DNA from: Pontiellaceae bacterium
GTDB taxonomy: Bacteria; Verrucomicrobiota; Kiritimatiellia; Kiritimatiellales; Tichowtungiaceae
Assembly: GCA_029934215.1 (NCBI GenBank)
Contig: JAOZMR010000004.1
Coordinates: 1-28,229, forward strand
Length of the DNA: 28,229 bases
Direction: 5' to 3'
Numbering within the stretch: the stretch's first letter is position 1; each line of letters begins with the position of its first letter. The notes beneath the pieces were generated by a model, which worked only from the letters and a program-made list of their open reading frames with translations, did no database searches and was not told the DNA's origin. Below, in pieces: positions 8,509 to 16,288 of the stretch. The position numbers and the translations under genes are program-made.

Positions 8509-8865
8509 GGGGGTGACTGGTTTCGACGGTTAAGTTGAAGCGGAAGTCGCGTGTCGAGGTTGGCCTCCAGGCCTCGTAAAAAGGAGCCCAAACACATAAA
8601 TGCTGACGAAAGTTACGCACTCGCTGCCTAAATAAAGGCGCGACGTCTTTACCCTGACGCCTGTTAGGGGCTAAAGGCGACGACAACAGGCTGGTGTCAA
8701 GATCGGGAATCCGGGTGGCGACGCGAGAAAATAACAGGATTATAGCGACCAATGTGGCCTTGTTGACCGGCAGCTGCGGGGGCGAATCCTTATAGGTTGA
8801 CTACACACGTAGAAGCTGTCGTGACTCTTAGTCGGACGGGGGTTCGATTCCCCCCACCTCCACCA
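8509..8865 (+). ncRNA. ssrA: Transfer-messenger RNA (tmRNA)
   Basis: The 5' end carries the hallmark GGGGGTGACTGGTTTCGACG. The 3' end has a T-arm (GGTTCGATTCC) and an acceptor strand CACCTCC-ACCA that pairs with the 5' GGGGGTG, with one G-U pair. The 357-nt length is normal. The tag frame reads AAT GCT GAC GAA AGT TAC GCA CTC GCT GCC TAA at 8599-8631, giving a peptide ending NADESYALAA, close to the E. coli ANDENYALAA tag. Whether the resume codon is AAT or GCT cannot be settled by eye. The RNA rescues stalled ribosomes together with SmpB. The BREX locus begins 91 bases after its CCA, so this 3' end is a candidate attachment site. Confidence 0.97.
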
Positions 8866-8898
8866 TTTTTTGAAGATTTTTCAGGGTGGTAAGTGGTT

Positions 8899-8940
8899 GC
8901 AAATCAAGTATTTTCATCAACTTGAAAAAGCATCATTTGC
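8899..8940. promoter_or_regulatory. Nested inverted repeats upstream of brxA
   Basis: TCAAGT (8904-8909) pairs with ACTTGA (8920-8925), nested inside GCAAAT (8899-8904) and ATTTGC (8935-8940). They lie in the 91-base gap between tmRNA and brxA, where the BREX promoter should be. They could be an operator or an mRNA hairpin. No clear -35/-10 pair was found. Confidence 0.3.
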
Positions 8941-8956
8941 GAAAAAACGCCCAATC

Positions 8957-9562
8957 ATGACGATGAAAGATAGTCTATACAAACTGAGTTATACAGCCGG
9001 GGCGCTTATGTTAAGCGAATCCGCTGTTGCTGTAGATGCGTATGCAGAATCCGGTAGCTGGCCCGAGGCTAAGCAATTATTGGTTGCTGAGAATCGTCTG
9101 CAGTTGAGAATGAATTCAAGTGCGACTCGTGTTACCCGCGAAATCATCAATCGCCTCAAAAATCTGACCGAACCCCAGCTGGCTCTTTTCCGGCAAGAAA
9201 CACGGAATAATCAAATCAATCTTGTGTGGCTTGCCATTTGTAAGCAATACCGATTCATCTCTGAATTTGCCGTTGAGGTGGTGCGAGAGAAACTCCTCAA
9301 AATGGACTACCTGTTGGCACGGAACGATTATGAAACCTTCTTCAACAACAAGGCTGAGTGGGCGCCTGAGCTGGATGAATTGAAAGAGTCCACAAGGCAC
9401 CGTGCACGTCAAATCCTTTTCAAAATGCTGCGCGACGCCGAAATCATTAACGATAGCAATATGATCATGGGAGCTATGCTCTCTCCCGAATTTATCGAGC
9501 AGGTCAAAGCCGACCCGCATGCAACCTTGGCCATTTTCCCCGTACCGGAATCGTTTTCATGA
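8957..9562 (+). CDS. brxA: BREX protein BrxA
   Basis: From the ATG at 8957 the protein is 201 residues, the usual BrxA length. It shows family features: YKLSYTAGALMLSES near the start, a central LVWLAICKQYRFISEFAVEVVREK block, an ESTRHRARQILFKMLRDAEI segment and a C-terminal MLSPEF. BrxA is a small, mostly helical DNA-binding protein and the usual first gene of type I BREX. The frame extends upstream to a TTG at 8870, but that would begin 4 bases after the tmRNA end and add non-family residues. No strong Shine-Dalgarno sequence precedes 8957 or the alternative ATG at 8963. Confidence 0.9.
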   Translation: MTMKDSLYKLSYTAGALMLSESAVAVDAYAESGSWPEAKQLLVAENRLQLRMNSSATRVTREIINRLKNLTEPQLALFRQETRNNQINLVWLAICKQYRFISEFAVEVVREKLLKMDYLLARNDYETFFNNKAEWAPELDELKESTRHRARQILFKMLRDAEIINDSNMIMGAMLSPEFIEQVKADPHATLAIFPVPESFS

Positions 9563-9571
9563 GGAGTTCAG

Positions 9572-10186
9572 ATGGAGTATAATTTATTAGATAAGAGCCT
9601 GCAGGAGCGCTATGAACACCTGCTTCAGGTCATTTCTTCTGAACGCTTCCTGAAAATGGAAAGCCTGAATGGGGAAATCCCCTTCTTTATCTGTCCTTTT
9701 CAGGATCGATCCGAATATACGGAAATTAGCGCTATTCAAACCCGGCTTGGCAACCGACTGGAACAATATGGAATACGAGTGCTGCAGATCAACTTGTTCG
9801 ATCTCACGATTGACCTACTGAAACAACGGGGCCGTTACGAGTCATTGATCCACCGAGAAACCGCGCTTTCCAAAGACAAACTGCTGGAATTCTTCCAAAG
9901 CATCATTGATCCGCAGGAGCACTTGGTACCCGCAATCGCTGATAAAATGGCGGAGGCCGAGTTCGATGTCATGTTTGTGAGCGGCGTTGGCGAGGTTTAT
10001 CCCTACATCCGCTCACACAATGTTTTAAATAATCTGCAGAGCACGGCAAAGGACAAACCAACCGTCCTGTTCTTCCCCGGGGAATATCGGTTTTCGTTGG
10101 AAAACGGAGCCTCTCTCGATCTTTTTGGCCGCCTGCACGACGATAAATACTACCGCGCATTCAACATCTACCAATGTGAAATTTGA
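9572..10186 (+). CDS. brxB: BREX protein BrxB (DUF1788)
   Basis: The 204-residue protein fits BrxB in size and motifs: FLKMESLNGEIPFFICPFQ at about 26-44, YGIRVLQINLFDLTIDLL, and a C-terminal KPTVLFFPGEYRFS with FGRLHDDKYYRAFNI. BrxB is an essential BREX core component of unclear biochemical role. GAGGAG at 9561-9566 overlaps the brxA stop and sits 5 bases before the ATG. Its position between brxA and brxC is canonical. Confidence 0.93.
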   Translation: MEYNLLDKSLQERYEHLLQVISSERFLKMESLNGEIPFFICPFQDRSEYTEISAIQTRLGNRLEQYGIRVLQINLFDLTIDLLKQRGRYESLIHRETALSKDKLLEFFQSIIDPQEHLVPAIADKMAEAEFDVMFVSGVGEVYPYIRSHNVLNNLQSTAKDKPTVLFFPGEYRFSLENGASLDLFGRLHDDKYYRAFNIYQCEI

Positions 10187-10196
10187 GGAACTATAA

Positions 10197-13100
10197 ATGA
10201 ATCTGACAACTATTTTCAAAAAGCCTGTAGATCGTCCCATAGAAGGCGTGATTAAAGCCGATGATCTGGCCAGCCTCCGGCTGGAAGTTGAAGAATATGT
10301 TTTGACGAATGAGGTCGAAAAGCGGCTCGAAAATTTTCTGGACGCCTATAACAACTATGAAGGAGCCAACGGGGTTTGGATCTCTGGTTTTTTTGGCTCC
10401 GGCAAATCACACTTGCTAAAAATGCTGGCGCTCCTGCTTGAAAATCGATCCGTTGACGGCATCAAAGTGCTCGATGCATTCATTCCCAAGTGCCAACATA
10501 ATGAAATCTTAACGGCTGATTTGAAAAAATCCTGCGGGATACCATCCAAGAGCATCCTGTTCAATATCGACCAGAAAGCGGCGATCATTTCAAAAAAGGA
10601 TGTCGATGCCCTACTCGCGGTCTTCGTTAAAGTTTTTGATGAGATGTGTGGCTACTACGGAAAACAAGCGTACATCGCCCAGTTTGAGCGTGATTTGGAC
10701 CGCCGCGATCTCTACGAAACATTCAAAGAGAAGTATGCGGCTAAATCAGGTATTTCTTGGAGCCAAGGACGGGAAGAAATTCTTTTTGAAGCGGATAACA
10801 TTGCTTCGGCCTATTCAGAAGCAACGGGCGCGACTTTGGGGTCTGGTCAATCCATCCTTGATAAATATCGATCTGATTACGCTCTGTCCATTGAAGATTT
10901 TGCGGAGCAAATCAATGCATACATCGAGCAACAGGAACCCCATTTTCGATTGAACTTCTTCGTTGACGAAGTCGGTCAATATATTGCGGAAAACACGAAA
11001 CTAATGACCAACCTCCAAACCGTAGCAGAAAGCTTGGCTACCAAATGCAGAGGACGTGCGTGGGTGGTTGTAACCGCTCAGGAAGATATGAATACCGTGG
11101 TTGGGGAGATGGGAAAACAACAGAGCAATGACTTTTCTAAAATTCAAGCCCGCTTTTCCAACCGCCTAAAACTGACCTCTCAGGACGTGGCCGAAGTCAT
11201 CCAGAAACGCCTGCTCATGAAAAATGAACAAGGCGTCGAGCTGCTTTCCGGTCTGTATCACCAGCAACAGAGCAATTTCAAAACTCTTTTTGATTTTACG
11301 GACGGCTCTCAGAGCTATAAAAACTTTAAAAATCGGGATCACTTCATCCAGGCCTACCCCTTCATTCCGTTCCAGTTTACGCTTTTCCAAGCCTCCATTC
11401 AGAGTCTTTCATCGCATAACGCATTTGAAGGGCAGCATAGCTCGGTGGGAGAGCGATCCATGTTGGGCGTGTTCCAGCAGGTGGTGGTTCATATTGCCGG
11501 TCATAAACTCGGGCAACTCGCCACCTTTGATCTTATGTTCGAGGGCATCCGCACCGCGCTGAAAGCCAATACGCAACGCGCCGTTCTTACCGCCGAGAAA
11601 AACGTAGATAACGCCTTTGCCATTCAACTGCTGAAGGCTCTTTTTCTGGTTAAATATGTAAAAGGCTTCAAGGCGACCCTTCGCAACCTGTGTGTATTGA
11701 TGCTGGATGGCTTTGATCAAAATCTCGGAGATCTAAAGCAAGAGGTCGAACAAGCCCTGAACCTGCTGGAACAGCAAACCTATATTCAGCGAAATGGCGA
11801 TGCCTACGAATTCCTCACCGACGAGGAAAAGGACGTTGAAGAAGAGATCAAGCAGACCGATATCGAAAACAGTGATGTTGCCGCCGAACTTGCCAAAATC
11901 ATCTTCGATCAGATTTTACGAAACCGAAAGATCCGCTACGACGAAAACGGGCAGGACTATGCCTTCTCCCGCAAACTGGATGATCGCTTTGTAGGGCGGG
12001 AATATGAGCTTTCCATCCATGTCGTCAGTCCCTTTCACGAACATTCAGGCCGAGAAGACCTCATTCGTTCGCACGCATTAGGCAAACCGGAACTGACCGT
12101 TCTAATGCAGCCCGACTCCAGGATATACACCGATTTGGTGATGTATAAGAAAACGGAAAAATATGTACGGCATAACCAAGGCTCGGCACAGCAGGAGTCG
12201 ATCGGCCGAATCCTCGCGGAAAAGGCCAATCAGAACCGTCGTCGGATGGAAGAGCTGAAAGAGCGCACCACATCGCAGGTCGGAAAATCAACCATCTTGG
12301 TCTCGGGCGATCTATTGGAGCTTAATGGAGAGGATGCGGTGACGAAAGTGACCCAAGGCTTCCATGAATTGATTGCCCGCGTATATCCCAACATGCGGAT
12401 GCTGCGGAAAACGAACTATAAAGAACAGGATGTCAGCCAAACCCTGAATGAATCCGGAGAAACACTATTCGGCAACGATGCCATCTCAATGAGCGAGCCT
12501 GAGCAGGAAATGCTGGCTTTCATCAACTCCAATAACCAGTCCGGCGTCCGCACCACGCTCAGGTTGCTGGTGAAGCAATTCGAGAAGAAACCCTACGGCT
12601 GGCACGTCGGAGCCATCCTCTGCATCCTTGCCAAGCTTTGTGCTCGGTCCAAAGTAGAGGCTCGGCAGGACGGCAAACCGCTCGAAGATCAGGCTCTCGT
12701 CTCGGCCATCCGGAACACCGCACAGCACGCCAATCTCGTTCTGTTGCCGCAGGTGGATTTCAGCAACGCTCAGATCCGAGCCTTGCAGGAGTTCTTTGAA
12801 GATTTTTTTGATACCAAAACCAGCACCAAAGAACCCAAAGCACTGGGGAATGAAGTGGCCGCCGCGATTGAAAATAAAACCAGAGAACTGGAAAAGCTCA
12901 CGGCACAGACTGCGCAATATCCATTCTTGTCGGAGCTGGTACCCGCCGTGGAAACCCTCCAATTGGTTACGAATAAAAGCTATACGTTCTATCTGACTGA
13001 TTTCATGAGCCGGGAAGATGAGCTGTTGGATCTCAAGGAACGCGTTATCGATCCATTGGTCCGTTTCATGAACGGAAGCACCAAGTCCATCTATGATGAA

Positions 13101-13739
13101 ACCCGCACCTTCCTCTCCGCAGAAGAAGCAAACTTTTCCTATCTCTCCGTCGATCAGACACAGGAACTGATGGTACTCATGGAAAGCGGTGAAATCTATC
13201 GAACCGGAACCATCCAGCAGATTAAAACCATCCGGGACTCGCTGACCGACGATCTTAAAATCAAGCTGGTTCAGGTCAAAAACAGCGCAGAAGAGAAAGT
13301 GAACGAGCTGCAGTTGCGCATTGCCAACATGGATGAGTTTGCTCAGTTGGACGACACCCAGCGCGGGCAGATCGAGCACGGCTTTGACGAAATCATGAGC
13401 CGCATCACCCGTCAAACGGTGATTGCCGTTGTAAACGACACGCTACGCCAGTTTGAAGACAACACGTATCCAGTCCTAATCGATAAGGTCATGCTCTGGA
13501 GTCAGCCCAAGCCGGAACCCGTGCCGACAGATAACTCTGCGGATGACGAATCAGGAACCGCAAAAACGCCAGACAAGCCCGCTCCGAAGCCACCTGCCGA
13601 GGTGGTCTCCATGCGGAACATACAGGTGAACTATAAGAAACCATTGCTCAACAACGAGCAGGATGTGGAAGCCTACGTCAACGCCTTGAAAGACGCGCTG
13701 AATACGGAGTTGGTTGCAGGAAAGCGAATTCGAATTTAA
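10197..13739 (+). CDS. brxC: BREX ATPase BrxC
   Basis: The 1180-residue protein is a typical full-length BrxC. The start MNLTTIFKKPVDRPIEGVIKADD is characteristic, and the Walker A motif GFFGSGKSH is at about 64-72. NFFVDEVGQYI is a likely Walker B/sensor region. Long helical and coiled-coil segments follow, and the C-terminus (RNIQVNYKKPLLNNEQDVEAYV) is family-like. BrxC is a large P-loop ATPase needed for phage exclusion and host methylation. It begins 10 bases after brxB, and GAGGA precedes the ATG. Its last codons overlap the Shine-Dalgarno of the next gene. There are no frameshifts. Confidence 0.96.
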   Translation: MNLTTIFKKPVDRPIEGVIKADDLASLRLEVEEYVLTNEVEKRLENFLDAYNNYEGANGVWISGFFGSGKSHLLKMLALLLENRSVDGIKVLDAFIPKCQHNEILTADLKKSCGIPSKSILFNIDQKAAIISKKDVDALLAVFVKVFDEMCGYYGKQAYIAQFERDLDRRDLYETFKEKYAAKSGISWSQGREEILFEADNIASAYSEATGATLGSGQSILDKYRSDYALSIEDFAEQINAYIEQQEPHFRLNFFVDEVGQYIAENTKLMTNLQTVAESLATKCRGRAWVVVTAQEDMNTVVGEMGKQQSNDFSKIQARFSNRLKLTSQDVAEVIQKRLLMKNEQGVELLSGLYHQQQSNFKTLFDFTDGSQSYKNFKNRDHFIQAYPFIPFQFTLFQASIQSLSSHNAFEGQHSSVGERSMLGVFQQVVVHIAGHKLGQLATFDLMFEGIRTALKANTQRAVLTAEKNVDNAFAIQLLKALFLVKYVKGFKATLRNLCVLMLDGFDQNLGDLKQEVEQALNLLEQQTYIQRNGDAYEFLTDEEKDVEEEIKQTDIENSDVAAELAKIIFDQILRNRKIRYDENGQDYAFSRKLDDRFVGREYELSIHVVSPFHEHSGREDLIRSHALGKPELTVLMQPDSRIYTDLVMYKKTEKYVRHNQGSAQQESIGRILAEKANQNRRRMEELKERTTSQVGKSTILVSGDLLELNGEDAVTKVTQGFHELIARVYPNMRMLRKTNYKEQDVSQTLNESGETLFGNDAISMSEPEQEMLAFINSNNQSGVRTTLRLLVKQFEKKPYGWHVGAILCILAKLCARSKVEARQDGKPLEDQALVSAIRNTAQHANLVLLPQVDFSNAQIRALQEFFEDFFDTKTSTKEPKALGNEVAAAIENKTRELEKLTAQTAQYPFLSELVPAVETLQLVTNKSYTFYLTDFMSREDELLDLKERVIDPLVRFMNGSTKSIYDETRTFLSAEEANFSYLSVDQTQELMVLMESGEIYRTGTIQQIKTIRDSLTDDLKIKLVQVKNSAEEKVNELQLRIANMDEFAQLDDTQRGQIEHGFDEIMSRITRQTVIAVVNDTLRQFEDNTYPVLIDKVMLWSQPKPEPVPTDNSADDESGTAKTPDKPAPKPPAEVVSMRNIQVNYKKPLLNNEQDVEAYVNALKDALNTELVAGKRIRI

Positions 13740-13752
13740 GGAGATCAGAGAG

Positions 13753-15147
13753 ATGAAAATATCAATTGAGAAACTTGGAGCATTAAAGCAGGCCGAATTC
13801 ACCCTCGGTGATTTAACGATTATCTGTGGCGAAAATAATACCGGAAAAACGTATGCGACTCACGCAACGTATGGTTTTTTGGATTATCTGAGGTCGAACG
13901 CAGAGTTTCCTGTTGAACGAGACGATATTGATCGCCTGTTCACAGAGGGTTCGGTTGATATTGACCTCACTCCTTATATCGATAAATTGCAAAATCACCT
14001 AGATCGAGCGGCGAAAAATTATTCAAAAATCATGCATCGAGTGTTCGCGGGGAACGAGACTCTATTTAATGATTCGACTTTATATTTCAACCTCGTAGAG
14101 GGGCGCGAAATCCAAACAGCAGCCGTCCAAATGCGGGTCGGTTCAGCCGAAAGAAGTGTGCTGAACATACAAGGGACTGAGGGAGGCAAAAAAATCTCTG
14201 TGAGTCTAATTGTTGATCGTGATGGGGATGAAACCCCTCATCGTGACCTCGTTGAGAACATGATAAGTAACGGGATTGGACTCGCCTTATTAGGTAAATT
14301 AATCCCCAAGCCTTTTTTGGCCAGCGCAGAGCGTACGGGGGCGGCCATTTTCCAAAAGGAACTGGATTTCACGAAGAACCGTTTGGTGGAGATGTTGGGC
14401 GATAAAACAACAAAACTGCACCCGTTTCAGTTCTTGAGCAAATTCAGTGGAGAGTATCCCATTGCGGTACGAAAAAATGTTGATTTCATCCGTGAACTGC
14501 CCTCGATAACCAACAAGGAAAGTTTTATTGCGAAAGAGCACCCCGCCATTCTGGAGTCCTTTAAGGATATCATCGGCGGTGAATACAAAGTCAGCAAAGA
14601 TGGCGAAATTCAATATATTCCTAACGGCAACAAGCGAGCCCGTCTATCGTTGGTAGAAAGCTCCAGTGCGGTTCGTTCACTGTTGGATATCGGGTTCTAC
14701 CTTCGCCACAATGCCTCAAAAGGTGACTTGCTCATGATTGATGAGCCCGAACTAAATCTCCACCCCGAAAATCAACGGCGCGTGGCTCGCCTTCTTGCCC
14801 GTTTGGTGAATATTGGCATCAAAGTATTTATCACTACCCACAGTGATTACATCATCAAAGAGCTGAACACACTGCTGATGCTCAATCATGGCGGCGACCG
14901 GCTCAAGGCCTTCGCGGAACAGGAAGCCTATCTGGAATCGGAATTACTGGATACTGAACGGGTGCGTGCCTATATCGCAGAAGCGGCATCAATTTTGTTG
15001 AAAGGAAAAACGCGAAAGTCAACATGCCAAACACTGGTCCCGGCTGAAATCGATGACCGATTCGGCATCGAGGCTCGTAGCTTTGACCAAACGATTGAGG
15101 ATATGAATCGTATCCAGGACGAAATCATTTGGGGAGGCGATGAATAA
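13753..15147 (+). CDS. SMC/OLD-like AAA ATPase inserted in the BREX operon
   Basis: From the ATG at 13753 the protein has 464 residues. It has Walker A GENNTGKT (26-33), a PFLASAERTGA segment (about 187-197), an ABC-type signature region ESSSAVRSLLD (302-312), Walker B LLMIDEPELNLH (326-337) and a switch His in TTHSDYII (363). This is the AAA_15/AAA_21 layout seen in OLD, Gabija and PARIS AriA ATPases, with no TOPRIM domain after it. AAGGAG at 13738-13743 favours 13753 over the in-frame TTG at 13714 inside brxC. The next gene overlaps by one base. The ATPase class is firm; a defence role comes from the context. Confidence 0.85.
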   Translation: MKISIEKLGALKQAEFTLGDLTIICGENNTGKTYATHATYGFLDYLRSNAEFPVERDDIDRLFTEGSVDIDLTPYIDKLQNHLDRAAKNYSKIMHRVFAGNETLFNDSTLYFNLVEGREIQTAAVQMRVGSAERSVLNIQGTEGGKKISVSLIVDRDGDETPHRDLVENMISNGIGLALLGKLIPKPFLASAERTGAAIFQKELDFTKNRLVEMLGDKTTKLHPFQFLSKFSGEYPIAVRKNVDFIRELPSITNKESFIAKEHPAILESFKDIIGGEYKVSKDGEIQYIPNGNKRARLSLVESSSAVRSLLDIGFYLRHNASKGDLLMIDEPELNLHPENQRRVARLLARLVNIGIKVFITTHSDYIIKELNTLLMLNHGGDRLKAFAEQEAYLESELLDTERVRAYIAEAASILLKGKTRKSTCQTLVPAEIDDRFGIEARSFDQTIEDMNRIQDEIIWGGDE

Positions 15148-15695
15148 TGGATGACAGTCAAATCCTTTTAGAATTACTCCACGAAGATGCCTTGATCGAG
15201 CATGGCGACGATTATGGAAGGCCCTTCGTTAAACTGGCCGAGCCGGATGTCCTGGGATCAGTTGCTGTTGTGCGGAACATTCCCGAGGACGCGGTCGTCA
15301 TCAAGACGGATCAGTTTCCAGCTCCTTTACAGTTTTTTAAAGGAAGCAAAAACGAAAACAAACGCGCAGATTTCATGATTATCAGCCCGTCTAAAAAGGT
15401 GGTGCTCTACATTGAACTCAAAGCCGGAAAGAAGGAGTCGAGCTTTGTTGAAAAGCAGCTAAAAGGTGCGGCCTGTGTCTTTGCATACTGCAAAGAGGTT
15501 GGGCAGCGCTTTTGGGGACGCTGTGAGTTCCTCGAAGGATACGAACATCGGTTTGTAGGCATTGTGAACACGAGCATTGACCTGCAACCATCGAGACAGC
15601 AGAAGAATCAAGGTGCAGTGCATGACACCCCTCAAAATTTTCTAAAACTGTCATCTCCCAACCACCTTCAATTTAGAAAACTGGCGGCGTTATGA
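15147..15695 (+). CDS. Putative PD-(D/E)XK nuclease, partner of the ATPase
   Basis: The 182-residue protein shows KRADFMI (Asp 75) and YIELKAG (Glu 90, Lys 92), a D-x14-E-x-K pattern flanked by predicted strands, then a helix with VEKQLKGA. This is the core of the restriction-endonuclease fold. A nuclease function is inferred from these residues. The start codon overlaps the ATPase stop (TAATG), so the two are almost certainly made together, as in ATPase-effector pairs such as Gabija or PARIS. PARIS effectors are TOPRIM/DUF4435 proteins, so this would be a different effector. Salmonella BREX loci are known to carry ariA-ariB between core genes, a close positional parallel. Confidence 0.6.
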   Translation: MDDSQILLELLHEDALIEHGDDYGRPFVKLAEPDVLGSVAVVRNIPEDAVVIKTDQFPAPLQFFKGSKNENKRADFMIISPSKKVVLYIELKAGKKESSFVEKQLKGAACVFAYCKEVGQRFWGRCEFLEGYEHRFVGIVNTSIDLQPSRQQKNQGAVHDTPQNFLKLSSPNHLQFRKLAAL

Positions 15696-15870
15696 ATTCA
15701 TTAACAACACAACGAAAAAGCCCCCCTTGGGACTCTGTAAATAGTGTTTTCGCCCATTTGCGCACCTCCGGATCGGGGAAAAGCGAACCACTAAATAAGG
15801 GCTGCATGGTTTTTTGCACCACAAGATGTAGTGGTCTCGGTGTTTTCGCCCATTTGCGCAGAGGCAGTTG
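15696..15870. repeat. Intergenic region with a 21-bp direct repeat
   Basis: GTGTTTTCGCCCATTTGCGCA occurs at 15744-15764 and 15840-15860, identical at 21 positions and 96 bases apart. Short frames cross the region on both strands but merely translate the repeat. It separates the nuclease gene from the S23 element. Confidence 0.7.
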
Positions 15871-16284
15871 TTAGTGACTAGTGACCAGTGGCTAGTACGT
15901 GAGGAAAAATAATGAGCGTGAAATGTTACAAGAATTTGATCGTTTGGCAAAAGGCCATGGATCTGGTGGAGTTGGTTTACCAAGCGACGCAATCCTTTCC
16001 AAAAGAAGAGCTGTACGGATTGACTAATCAGGTGCGACGGGCGGCGGTCTCGGTGCCGTCAAACATTGCGGAAGGACAAGCTCGGAAATCGACGGCAGAA
16101 TTCAAACAGTTTCTCTCCATTGCGCGAGGGTCATTAGCAGAGGTGGAAACTCAATTGCTAATTGCTCAACGGCTTCGTTACCTCACTCAGGAACAATTGG
16201 ATTTAATCATGGCGACGCATGAGGAAGTAAGCAAAATGCTTCCCGCACTAATGGCAAAACTAGCCATTAATCACTAGGAACTAA
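15871..16284. mobile_element. Inverted-repeat-bounded element carrying an S23 gene
   Basis: Arms at 15871-15896 and 16259-16284 are complementary at 21 of 26 positions, built from TAGTGACTAGT / GTGGCTAGT words. They enclose only the four-helix-bundle gene. The layout recalls 23S rRNA intervening sequences, where self-complementary ends bracket an S23-type gene, but here it lies in an operon. Mobility is inferred. Confidence 0.5.
15912..16277 (+). CDS. Four-helix-bundle protein (S23 / 23S rRNA IVP family)
   Basis: The 121-residue protein is full length for the family and carries its signatures: the YKNLIVWQKAMDL start, a second helix with FPKEELYGLTNQVRRAA, SVPSNIAEGQAR, and FLSIARGSLAEVETQL. 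The family was first seen in intervening sequences of bacterial 23S rRNA genes; relatives also act as accessory proteins (such as Avd) in diversity-generating retroelements. No variable repeat or DGR reverse transcriptase is visible here. It interrupts the brxC-pglX interval, and its C-terminal codons extend into the right inverted repeat. Its role is unknown and it may be a passenger. Confidence 0.85.
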   Translation: MSVKCYKNLIVWQKAMDLVELVYQATQSFPKEELYGLTNQVRRAAVSVPSNIAEGQARKSTAEFKQFLSIARGSLAEVETQLLIAQRLRYLTQEQLDLIMATHEEVSKMLPALMAKLAINH

Positions 16285-16288
16285 TTTT

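Noticed and set aside
8870..8956. Upstream TTG start for brxA
   Set aside because: It would start 4 bases after the tmRNA CCA and add residues not typical of BrxA; the ATG at 8957 gives a normal-length protein.
12486..13415. Leftward 309-codon open frame opposite brxC
   Set aside because: It is an antisense shadow of a full-length, conserved brxC.
15692..15874. Small gene of 60 codons after the nuclease
   Set aside because: Its sequence is mostly a translation of the 21-bp direct repeats and it has no domain.
15912..16277. Diversity-generating retroelement accessory gene (Avd)
   Set aside because: The four-helix-bundle family fits, but there is no DGR-type reverse transcriptase or template/variable repeat pair; the RT-like fragment at 19742 resembles the defence class and lacks its catalytic core.
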